From positions 760,878 to 824,877 of the forward strand of contig RHPI01003369.1 in assembly GCA_009103225.1 (NCBI GenBank): a stretch of 64,000 bases of DNA. Reading direction: 5' to 3'. The notes under the pieces were generated by a model. The model did no database searches and was not told the DNA's origin. It worked only from the letters and a program-made list of their open reading frames with translations. Origin of the DNA: Chlorokybus atmophyticus (taxonomy: Eukaryota > Streptophyta > Chlorokybophyceae > Chlorokybales > Chlorokybaceae). The position numbers and the translations under genes are program-made. Of this stretch, positions 49,704 to 59,589 are shown piece after piece (position 1 is the first letter of the stretch; every line of letters begins with the position of its first letter).

Positions 49704-49960
49704 CTGCCGCCTCCGCCTCCGGCTTCGCCGCCGCCAGCGCCAGCGCCTCAATCTCACACCTCTCTAACCCACTAGCCCCACCACCCATGCAGAGCTCCAA
49801 GCCACACCCTTCGCCTCCCGCCTCACTACTAACCACACCACACCAACCCCATCAACCATAAGGCTGATGACAAGGACAAAGACAGGGACAAGGACAAGGA
49901 TATGTCCGACTGTGTGGACGCAACGACCGGCACCGGTCGGCGAGGTTGTTAGGGAAGAAC
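49704..49960. promoter_or_regulatory. Short divergent promoter between LSM1 and the zinc-knuckle gene
   Basis: Only 257 bases separate the two ATGs, so the promoters must overlap or be shared. The left part is rich in GCCGCC repeats. Both genes encode RNA-related proteins, so co-expression is plausible. Confidence 0.5.
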
Positions 49961-49992
49961 ATGAAGAAATTGCCGCTGCTTTGGCTTCCACT

Positions 49993-50023
<31 letters not shown>

Positions 50024-52268
50024 GGTGGTGGCGGCGAGGTGGTCGAGGGTGTGGGGATGGCTGGGGCTGGGAAAGCTTGTCATGGGTGCGGGGAGGTGGG
50101 CCACCTCCGTAGGGCTTGTCCTTACGACGGCGCCCCTGGGCTGACGGGCGTTGACGGCCTGGTCGGCACGTTCGTCGGCGGAGGCGGGGCTGGAGCTGGA
50201 GGCGGCAGGAGCTACTACGACAACTCACTCAAGCAATGCCGTAATTGCAACACCATGGGTAGGCTTGGCCAGGTCGAATGTGGGTGATGGAGCAGTCAGT
50301 TACAGCTGCAAGGTTGGCGCAGCAGAAGCAGTGCTGTCGCTGGCAGTTTGTTCTTCCGCATTATCCCTGCTGTTGCCCAAGACTTGGCATTTGCTTCATC
50401 CTTTCTTGCATTAGCTAGTGGCTGCTCATTTTTGCACGCTGTCAGCCTGGCCCTCATGAATGCTATTGTTATGGTTGGAACGCTTGTGCAACCCAACCAG
50501 CAGCTGCGGGTAGCTGTCTTTGTTGTTGCTTAGGCTCTTGGTGCTGCTTCTGGTGACAATGCCAGCTAGCAACGACGCTCAAAAGCATAGTGAAGCTCGC
50601 ACCAAGCTTGGCTGCAACTGCGAGTATGCTTTATGAGGCAATCTGCACATGGATAACCGTTTCTGCATGCAAACTGGACACGCCAGACTTGTGACGTGCG
50701 ACACGTGTGTGTTCAGTCTGCTGTGCAGCTTGTGACGAGTGCAGATTAAAGCAAAGCCAGAGGTAGTTTATTGTTGACTGAGTTCTGCTTGCCTGTTGTG
50801 CAGCATTACGTGAGTAGCGCAGTCATCGCTACTTCTAGCCAACCCGTCGCTTTTTATTGCTGTTTTCTACTCAGTTCAGAACATCTATGTCCCAGTTGCC
50901 AGTGGCGCACGTCGATGTTTGGGATGTTACTACGGACGTAGTGTTGCGGCTGTTTATGTTGTTTGCTGCTGTTCTTGGCCTCAACGCACCAACGCGGCTT
51001 GAAGTGGTCAATGCTGAGATACAAAATTGTTGTCACGGTGACAAGACTATTATATTGTGTTCAGCTTTTCAACCTGTTGGCAGGCCATATTGCCAAGGAC
51101 TGTCCATATGAGCAGACGTGCCACAACTGCCGCAAGCCGGGTCACATTCGCACCGAGTGCACCGAGCCGGTATGATTTCACAAAGAGGCTTCCATCCGCA
51201 AGCAGAAGAGCAGTACTCACATCTTGAAACAATGACTAGCAGGCTTCCTGCCGTAACTGCGGTACATCTGGTCACATTGCTGCGCACTGTCCGTATGACC
51301 CGGCATGCCAAAACTGCCATGGCACTGACCATCTGCGCGCTGAGGTGCGCAGCTTTTACACATGCAATCACACCTGGTCTTCAGCGTTAGCAGTCTGTTG
51401 CAAGTGGTGTTGAGTGTGGTGGTCGCTTGTGCAGTGCCCGCAAACGCAAGCGATCCGGAGGTTGCGGGCGTCAGATGCAACATGCCATCATTGCGGTCAG
51501 GTGCGTTATGCCACTGCATCTTGCTGTCGTTGATTGTATCTGTCAGTGCTGCATGTGCGCAGTTGAGCTGTTTGCCACGCTGAGTTTGAGATTCTGCTTG
51601 ACAGGAAGGGCACTTCAGACGAGAGTGTCCTGAAGCCCCACTGCCAGATGGCGACCTGCATGCCCAAGCGTGCCATGCCTGCGGTAAGCATTATCACTGT
51701 GTGTCAGTGCACAATGTCTATAGCACTATCACAAGCTAAGCAGTGCTCTTCGGTCTTCAATCTGGCCAACGGACTGTCCTGTTGTTCAGGCCAACCTGGT
51801 CACTTCAGGCGCGATTGCCCCATGAACAGTCAAGGCCTGCATGAAAGTCGCTCTTGCCATCTATGCGGCCTTGTCGGCCACCTCCAGAGGGACTGCCCTA
51901 CTGGTCAGAGCATATACGGTAAAGTGGACGACCGCACCTGCCATGCCTGTGGGCAGGTTGGGCACTTGAAGCGCGACTGCGCGCTTGCCGACCGCTCCAA
52001 GGTATTATCGTTGCTGTTGCTTGTGTCTTGCCACCATGCTCCACTACCATTGTCTGCTTTTTTTGTGTACTGTTGGTGCAGTGATGGCGATTAGCTCTGC
52101 AATGCCAATGCGTAGTGTATTGATGTGTGTACGCAAGTTGCAAGATATCCAGCAGCCGTCAAAGTTGGCTTCAACGCCAGGCTGAAGGGTGCTTGTTTGC
52201 AGACTTGCCATGCTTGCGGGGAGATGGGACATCTCAAGCGCGAGTGTCCACAGATAGTGGCCATGTAG
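49961..52268 (+). CDS. CCHC zinc-knuckle protein with ten knuckles
   Basis: Seven exons close in phase: 49961-50258, 51084-51169, 51243-51344, 51435-51500, 51605-51683, 51790-52001, 52203-52268 (TAG), giving 302 residues. After a poly-Gly N-terminus come ten C-x2-C-x4-H-x4-C knuckles: CHGCGEVGHLRRAC, CRNCNTMGHIAKDC, CHNCRKPGHIRTEC, CRNCGTSGHIAAHC, CQNCHGTDHLRAEC, CHHCGQEGHFRREC, CHACGQPGHFRRDC, CHLCGLVGHLQRDC, CHACGQVGHLKRDC and CHACGEMGHLKREC. Several are split by introns and only become complete after splicing, which supports the model. CNBP, Gis2 and HEXBP relatives bind single-stranded RNA or DNA and affect translation or G-rich structures; seven knuckles is usual for CNBP, so ten is on the high side. 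The N-terminal start is less certain because of the GGC repeat. Confidence 0.9.
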
Positions 52269-52699
52269 AGTGAGCTCACAATACTACTGGCAGATCTGAG
52301 TGATAGCGTGCTTTAAGACTGGATGATGGTGCCTCGGGAGCTTCCATACACATAATGAGTTAGTGTAGCTAATGATTTCTACAGCTGCGGAGCCTGCTTT
52401 GGGCTCTGTGTATCATAAGATCTTCACCAGGACATGTGTGATGTGCAGTTCAACTTTCCAGCTACGCTGCAGTATAGCTGTTCTGCGAGTGCTGCCATAG
52501 TGGTGCAGAGGGGTGTGTCAACTGCAGCAAAGGTTGTGACCAGTATGGAGTGCATGGTTGTTGGTGTTTGTGCCTCTGTGCTGTGCAAGAGGACAGACCC
52601 GGCAGGTCTGTCTTCTTGTGTGATGTCAGGGGCAAAAGGGCCACCAGATGATACGACTGCGTCTCCATACTAGCGATGATTCACATCATCAGTACTGTA

Positions 52700-53215
52700 G
52701 AGTGCAGGCATAGTTTCATCACTCTCTATGCTCCAAGCAGGCATGCAACACACTATCATAACAGATGTGGGCGGCATACAGCTGTTGTCATGCGGTGCGA
52801 GGCGTGAGATGCACGTCACCTGGTGGTACTTACTACTTGCTGGCAGAAACATGCGGCACGCTGCGTGCGCAGGTCCGCCAGCCACGGAGGCGGACGCGGC
52901 GCTGGCAACAGCCATGGAGTCGGCGGTGGACAGGGGCGTCTGGGATGGCAGGGCGTGAGCGAGGGTTGGCATTGTGGTGTGCGCCCGTATGCGATCTGTG
53001 ACATGTGTGAGAGCAGGACGCGTTGAGTTCGCACCCATGCATATGTCCAGTATCCTTGGTGGAAGCGCTTTCAACAAATCCTGTACCTGTGCGCATGGTG
53101 CATGGTGGCGGCTGGAGACAAACGCTGCGGCAGCCGGAGGGCTTTGTGCAACTGTGACAGCAGCGTGTTGCCTGCAACAGGTGCAAGCGCTGGCTGTCAG
53201 GGAGTGATGAGCGGT
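52700..53215. other. Intergenic, no gene supported
   Basis: Long minus-strand open frames occur (52670-53323) but lack recognisable domains and the same region contains equally open frames on the other strand, as expected from its GC-rich composition. No exon chain was found. Confidence 0.35.
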
Positions 53216-54014
53216 GACGGTGCCAGGCTGGGTGTCCATCGCGCCGGGCCCCCCAAGCGCTGAGCCCAGCGCCGGGCGCTGCGCTAGCAGCGACGTGAGT
53301 GCCAGGAGCAATGCCATGCACACGCAGAGGAGCTGGTGGAGTCAGGGCAAGCGATGGCGAGGATGAGGACAGCGGCGACGGCACTGGCTGTGAGGTGTGC
53401 ATGTGTGTGTTGTGCTATCAACAATCTGTGCGTGGTTAGTGGGGTAAGAGCGTGATGAGCGTGATAAGTGGTGTACTGGCCTGTTACAAGCAACGGGTGC
53501 TGTGCGGGAACGGGTCCTGGTCTGTGTGCAGATGTATGCATCACTGTGAGCAACCTAGCACAAGAAATGGGCGTACACATCAGCCCCATTTGTATAACAG
53601 GTAACAACACGCTAGCTGAAGAACCTATTCAGAATAGTACGGTGTTGGGTTCACTGTTCACCACGGGATGCAACCTGGTTTATGACATTATACTCCTCTG
53701 TAAAGTGTGCTTTGCGCAAAGGCCAGCACTGCTTGCCGGCAGCTTCACCGAGGCAGGATTTATGGGGACCCAGGTAGTCGCCTGAATTGTGATGTCTGTA
53801 AGCAGGATGGCTTGCAAGGGATGGTTTAAATGAAAGCAAGTGGAGTAACGCGGAGAAGCTGATGCAAATATGTACACAAGCCAGATCGAGCACTTTATCT
53901 GCAACCAGAGCCACGTGGCAAAAGTGAGTTGCGTTGGCAGTAAGTAAGTAACAGCACCGACATGACGCTCAGCTAGCATGACCTGCATACCTGGCGCAGT
54001 CAAGTCGGGGGCAG

Positions 54015-54695
54015 TCACATTATGCCGTTTCGCAACACCTCGTTCATTACCGCGTACAACTTCACTTGATCCTTCCCAAGCCTGGAGCATTTAGCCTGGA
54101 GGGCGCTGATGGTTTCCGCCTGGGTGCTGATTGTTCCCTCCATGTTGTCCATGCGGGTTCGCAGTGCAGGTACGCCTGCTGTACTGATGGCAACCTGCTG
54201 CAGCATGTCGGCTAAGTGCTGCAGCTGCGGCTGCGGCTCGGGCTGGGGCTGGGGCTGGGGCGGTGTCTGCTCGGGCGCGGGCGCGGGCTCAGGTGCGGGA
54301 TGCCCTGGCTCGGCCAGCACATCGTGTATGTCACGGCCATTGATACGCCAGCAGCTGCTGCCATGGCGCTGCTTGTAGTTGCCGTGGCGTCCAGGAGTCG
54401 CCACGCAGGTGTTCTGTATGAGGTTGGTAAAAGACTGATACAGAGGGGGGCGCTGGCAGTGACGGCAGCGTACGCCAACCAGCAGGCGCCTGCCGACCAC
54501 TTCACGAACGATGACGTACTCGCCACGGCAGGCTCTTACTGGACGGCCATTAACCACGCAGCGCCTGGGCTTGCGGTTGCTGAGGACGGCGCCTTCAAAC
54601 TTCAGGAGGACCTTGCTGCGCAACTGCCACAAGTGTACCAAGACGCTGCATTGGAATGGGAAGGGTAGCCCTTTGACAGCACTTGCAAACAGCAC
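54015..54695 (-). CDS. Unknown paralogous protein, copy A
   Basis: An open frame of 226 codons whose paralogue is at 60323-61000. Shared features in order: VHLWQ(L/M)R, RRC-x-VNG, GEYV, GVRC-x-xC, LYQS(F/Y)T, TCV, W-x-(I/V)NG-x-D(I/L)HDV, a Pro/Gln/Glu-rich linker, then a C-terminal coiled coil (MDNMEGTISTQAETISALQ). The cysteine pairs suggest metal binding but no known zinc-finger pattern fits. The first codon aligned with the ATG of copy B is GTG here, so this copy may start elsewhere, need an upstream exon or be inactive. The protein is conserved between copies while synonymous and indel differences are common, which argues for past selection on the protein. Function unknown. Confidence 0.6.
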   Translation of the reverse strand: MLFASAVKGLPFPFQCSVLVHLWQLRSKVLLKFEGAVLSNRKPRRCVVNGRPVRACRGEYVIVREVVGRRLLVGVRCRHCQRPPLYQSFTNLIQNTCVATPGRHGNYKQRHGSSCWRINGRDIHDVLAEPGHPAPEPAPAPEQTPPQPQPQPEPQPQLQHLADMLQQVAISTAGVPALRTRMDNMEGTISTQAETISALQAKCSRLGKDQVKLYAVMNEVLRNGIM

Positions 54696-55164
54696 AATGC
54701 AGGAGAGAACCAGTCAAGGAGTCCTACCTGAACGCGAGGCATATTTGGAGACACGAGGAGTAGCCAGGCACTGCGCAGCCAAGCCATCAAAATCAGCACA
54801 CAACCTCTGCTCCTGTACTTGCCGCATGCACACCCACCAGTGACCTTGGCATGCGATCTGGCGTGCCCATACTCACCAAGCGCTGGCGTTACTCCACCTC
54901 CACCTCCGCCTCCGAGACTACACTGCCGTGCGTGCAGCGCCGCCGTCGCCGCCGCCGCCCACAAGTACGCTGAAGGCACCCCTACAAGACGCGTGTGAGT
55001 GCCAGGGCTGGAGCTCAAACTCCATCAGACCTTTCCTGGCTTCCTGGTTTATGTCGGCGTGCGTACAACTGCGCAGGCCGTCCTTTGTGTAGCCGGCATC
55101 GTTGTTTTTCACTGCCTGTCGCGTCAATGCACACGGGAATTTTCGGCGCTGAATTGACGGGATT

Positions 55165-55201
55165 AAAGTACGCCCACGCGTGCCCTGCGTGGGCGTACTT
55201 T
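55165..55201. repeat. Perfect 15-bp hairpin near the right end of unit A
   Basis: Arms AAAGTACGCCCACGC (55165-55179) and its exact complement (55187-55201) flank a seven-base loop. The right arm runs directly into the TACTTTCTTGGGCT block shared with unit B. In unit B the left arm is not conserved. Confidence 0.9.
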
Positions 55202-55215
55202 CTTGGGCTGGGCAA

Positions 55216-55966
55216 CCGCAACCACACTCAGGGAGCCGTATACGGTGGAACATCGTGCGGGCAGGCAGGGCAGTTTGCGGGCTAATAGCGACCTCGAGAA
55301 GCGATATGCATCGCGCCGAGTGCTGTTTACAGCATCGCTGGCGGCGTGATCGTCCTCCCTAATATATTGTACGACACGATCTCACACGCGTGTGGGTTTT
55401 TGGTGCCTACCGCAGCGGTACCCGGCTAGAACTGACAAGTTGCCTGCCGCCAGCACGACGGTGTCGACATCAGTTCTTCGCTTTGCACAACACCGCGCCT
55501 GCACTTAGCTTTACGTCGGTTTATATAATGTTATATATATAAGCCTGCATCGTGAAGCACAGCGAGGCGACGGCAAGCTGACGCGCAGAATCAGCGAGCG
55601 CGACGCGGGCGCAGGCGGAGGCGGAAGCGGTGGCGGTCGCGGTGGCGGTGGCCAGCTGCTGGGAGGGGTTTGCACCTGCTTCGGTGTTACCGCCAACAAG
55701 GTTGCCACAGCTTCATACAACTCCACCACCACCGGTGCTGCTACGGTGAGAGGTCACCTGTGCCGTCAAGCAAGGTTGCTAGTGCCTTGTTGTAACACTC
55801 TGCCCTTTGGTTGACACAGTCACGTCCTTCGTTATGTGAGCGCAATCATTCACAGCGTCTTACTGTGTCGAATTGTCTGATCAACATGCACAACACTAAG
55901 TGTGACAGCGACAATGTGTTCCACCTGTACTCAACTTGTGATTCAGCAGGTTCAGCGTGTGGGGAA
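55216..55966. other. Upstream region of the 515-residue gene
   Basis: A TATA-like stretch (TATATAATGTTATATATATAAG, about 55521-55542) is followed by a Gly-rich open stretch (55600-55746) that ends at a GT donor but has no ATG; it may be a non-coding first exon or an exon of an upstream start that I could not find. Confidence 0.4.
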
Positions 55967-58232
55967 ATGGCAGGGGTGGGAGGAGAAAGGAGAGTGTTGC
56001 ACCTGACTGACGACGACATACTTCGCGATCGTTACAAGTACTATGCTGTGACATACGTTCTCTCGTGCGCTGGGTCGCCAAAGGAGCCGAAGTACCAGCT
56101 GCGCCCAGAGTTCAAGGCTGCGCGTGCTTGGCTACAAGCTGACATGTGCCACTACCTCACGCCACAAGCTGCCGATCAGTTTCTCCATCTGCTGGAGTAC
56201 TTTGGCAAGGTGAGAACTCATCTGATTTTCTGGAAACACCTCCCCCTGGAAACTGAAGTTGATGTTGTTGGTGATGATGGTGCTGCAGCAGCAGCAACGT
56301 CGCTGTTGTCATTGGTATTGCATGCTATCAGCTGATCGTCATTTGGCACACTACGGTGCAGCCTCCACCTGATCTCAGCCGCACGCGAGACAAGTACCTT
56401 GCAGACTTCTGCTCCTGGAATGAGCAGCACGCGGTTTACAAAAAAGACTTGGCACGCTCAGTAAACCCGCCTGTTCAGGTACCTTTGCATACATTTCCTG
56501 TGCCGGTAGCGCAAGAGTGTGAGGCACGCTCATCCAGTGTTAGCTCAGGCAACTAACAGTGGCTGCCCGCAGGAGAGTCATTTTGCTGACGGGCCATCAG
56601 CCGCAGGCAACGAAGCGCAGGTACGCTAGCAGGCACACTTGTGTGTGCAATTGCTTCCATCATGCATGGCGTGTATGACTCGTTTATGTCAGTCGCAGCC
56701 AAGTACAAGAAATGGCGTTGATGTTGAGCGAAGTTCAGGAACAGCGGCAACAGTCCTACCTGGCACAGAGGCTGCACCAACACCGCAGGTAAGCAAACAG
56801 ATGTGTGTTCATTATGTTCGTTGCAAGCTCTCTTGCTTATGCTTTGCTGTTGCAGGAACAAGAAGCTGAGATGTTGACGGACCAACTGATGCAGCTGGTG
56901 GCTTCTGAAGCTGTATTGAAGAAACAGCTAGAGGAGCTTGCTGCTTCTACTCAAGCAAAGCAGCAAGCACTTGAGGAGGGGAAGCGCCAGTTGCTTGAAG
57001 AGCAGGAGAAGTTGGAAAAGGACTACGCGGAGAGAGAGGCGGTCTTGCAGCGACGCAAACACCAGATTGCTCTTGAGCTAAGTGAGTTGGCGGCAGCACA
57101 AACGCAAGCGCCGCAGGTACCACAGTATTCACTTGCCATTCACCCTGTGGTTTGCTGCATTATAGCAAAAATCGCTGTCAAGTTCAGTCCTGCCCCGGTG
57201 CTAACTATTATTATGTTGTCGTGGTCAGGTCCATGTTGACGACCACATCTCTCAGCAGGTAAGTGCTGTTTTACGAGCAGCGGAATGCAATTCTTCTCTG
57301 CTCTTTGCACAGCGCTGAGCGTGACACCCTTCGACAGGTAAACAGCAGCATCGGCGCTGGCGGTGTTGAAGCGCACAAAGCCGATGCCGCTGACTGGGAG
57401 GGTGCAGTGAGTATAGCTTCTGACTCAGAAGAGGACGTGCCGCTCATTCAACGCAGATGTGTGCGAGCAGACACCATCAACTTGGACAAGGACGCTCCGC
57501 CAGATCCTGCGGACCGTCATTCTCCGGAGAGCCACAAAAGAAGATCACCGGCTTCAAGCAACTCGCATATTGACAATACCCCGAGCGCACCTTTGCCGAA
57601 GAAGCGCCGCGTCAACCGCAAGAAAGCCCAGTGTTACATGGCAAAGCGTTATGCTGAGCGCGTACCAGACAAGCGCGCCAGCAGCGAGTTCTTCCGCAAG
57701 CTCCAACTCGACAAGTGCACGGTCCTGTCGAGGGCGAGAGACAAGCGCGTAGACCTACGCTCGACAGGTGGCAGGACGTGGCGGATGGACCTGTACTGGA
57801 GTTACAATCCCTCGGCTCGAGCAGCAGAACTGTTTGATGAGAGTGAGCATGCAGAGGCCGAGGCAAGATGGGAGGTCATGCTCATAAGGAAGGGCATCCT
57901 GCAGCTTGAAGACCTCCCTGAGGCAAGGCTTTTTGCCTCGCAGCTGTGCAGTATTTGTTGGTGTTGTTAGCGTTGTTGCCTGGCGATGCACATTGTGGAG
58001 AAGCTTGGTCTACCACTGACCGTCAGTGACAAAATGCTGTTGCGCTTGCCATTAACAGGCTAAGCACAAGAAGGAGTACTACTCGATAGGCAAGACAGCG
58101 ATGCTGAACAACATTGCTGAGTTTCAGAAAGTCCGGGGCAAGTACGCCAAGGCGCTCGGGGTCTCCGCATCCAGGCCCAAGGCCCAACAGAACACGTACA
58201 AAGACGTTCCTCGTGCTGAGGTGCCAACTTGA
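55967..58232 (+). CDS. Unknown nuclear-type protein, 515 residues
   Basis: Eight exons join in phase: 55967-56209, 56362-56478, 56573-56620, 56699-56788, 56856-57116, 57229-57258, 57338-57922, 58059-58232 (TGA). The seventh intron only keeps phase with a GC donor (GAG/GCAAGG at 57922/57923). Residues about 1-120 form a compact mixed region (LTDDDILRDRYKYYAVTY, YLTPQAADQFLHLLEYFGK); about 167-253 are a strong coiled coil; about 264-345 are acidic and Ser-rich (ASDSEEDVPLIQRR); a basic cluster PLPKKRRVNRKK at about 349-360 fits a nuclear localisation signal. A conserved-looking basic/aromatic C-terminal part follows (EFFRKLQLDKCTVLSRAR, WRMDLYWSYNPSA). No family is recognised. The start could lie further upstream, because the frame is open to about 55811. 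Confidence 0.75.
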
Positions 58233-58299
58233 AGACACCGCTTGCATTTGCGGACCGGCAGCTGACAAGCATGCATCCCCTGGCAGCTCCGGTGTAAGT

Positions 58300-58860
58300 A
58301 GGGTGGGTATGAGCTTAGTGAGTCGTTTCGGAAAATGACCACATGCTGGAAACATTGAGGCATAGGCTCAATTTTGCTCCTGTTTAAACAGTTGATAGAT
58401 AAGATGTTGTACACCTCCATGGTGTGTTGCATATGATTAGAACAACTTACTGCTCTGGTTGTGTACAGTACCGTAGTATAGTATACGACTGACTGCAACA
58501 CGCATTCTCACATTACTGATGTTTTCAGGCTGTTTCATGTCACATTAATGTGGGTAGCGTTGTGATGAGTATGCAATGGAGATGCGTATCTGTCAACATG
58601 TTGGTCTCACTCGCACAAGGGGTTGATGGGCTAAAGGTCTGTCACCAACATAAACAGCTCAGCAGGTTCTTAGAGAGAACAGACGACCAGGGGATGCACA
58701 GACGCAGAGAGGACCTCACCCACACCACGCTCCACTTACACCCACACCCACACCGCGCACGCATCGAGCGAGGGCGAGAGTGAGCGTGAGCTGGTGAGAG
58801 CGGATGTAAGAAAGACAGCGAGAGCCAGAGCGCAAGCGCTGAGCGCCAGCGCGGAGTGCG
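58300..58860. other. Intergenic, no gene seen
   Basis: No exon chain or domain. The right part (58690-58860) grades into purine-rich sequence leading to the GA tract. Confidence 0.4.
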
Positions 58861-58880
58861 GAGTGCGGAGCGGCAGGCGC

Positions 58881-59244
<364 letters not shown>

Positions 59245-59441
59245 TATTGACTGGCTCGCTTTGATGTTACGGCAAGGCTTCGAACCGGAATCAAGACAGC
59301 CGCTTGCGAGTGTTGCCCTAAAGTGAGGGTCAATGACAAGATTTCAACGGGCAGGTTTCCAGTGACAGCCTCACCACGACAATATAGAGCAACAGCCTCT
59401 AGATGGATCCACTAGATGCTAGTAGTTTTGGCGCACATATT

Positions 59442-59496
59442 AGACATGTAGCGCACGCTGATGCCCTACCAGGGCATCAGCGTGCGCTAAATGTCT
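59442..59496. repeat. Long hairpin left of unit B
   Basis: Arms 59442-59467 and 59471-59496 are 26 bases each with one mismatch and a three-base ACC loop (core GCGCACGCTGATGCCCT). The near-perfect match over this length indicates recent formation or selection. It lies about 110 bases left of the first block shared between units A and B. Confidence 0.9.
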
Positions 59497-59589
59497 GTTA
59501 TGAGCTCTAGTTCTCCTGTCTGGAAAGCTGAAGCTATCTGAGCCAGGCGCGTTCTGACCTCGCTCGCTCTGCAATGGGCGCCCGCGAGT

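Larger units (their letters stand above)
53215..55215. repeat. Duplicated unit, copy A
   Basis: Shares at least six collinear blocks with copy B (59590-61515): GCGCTGAGCC...GCGCTAGCAGCG (53262-53315 and 59608-59640), GAGCAACxxxG near 53550 and 59835, the stretch ending GCGCAGTCAAGTCG (53890-54010 and 60205-60325), the open frame, CCGCCGCC-x-CACAAGTACGCTGAA (54945-54978 and 61260-61293), and TACTTTCTTGGGCT (55196-55209 and 61495-61508). Similarity extends well beyond the coding part, so this is a duplicated DNA segment. Exact ends and target-site duplications could not be fixed by eye. Confidence 0.7.

Noticed and set aside
52670-53323. 217-codon minus-strand frame
   Set aside because: Low-complexity Ala/Ser/Pro/His composition, open frames on both strands, and no similarity beyond the duplicated unit's non-coding blocks.
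59396-59426. TCTAGATGGATCCACTAG-like stretch resembling a cloning polylinker
   Set aside because: Only a partial match, no vector sequence on either side, and it lies within normal genomic repeats.
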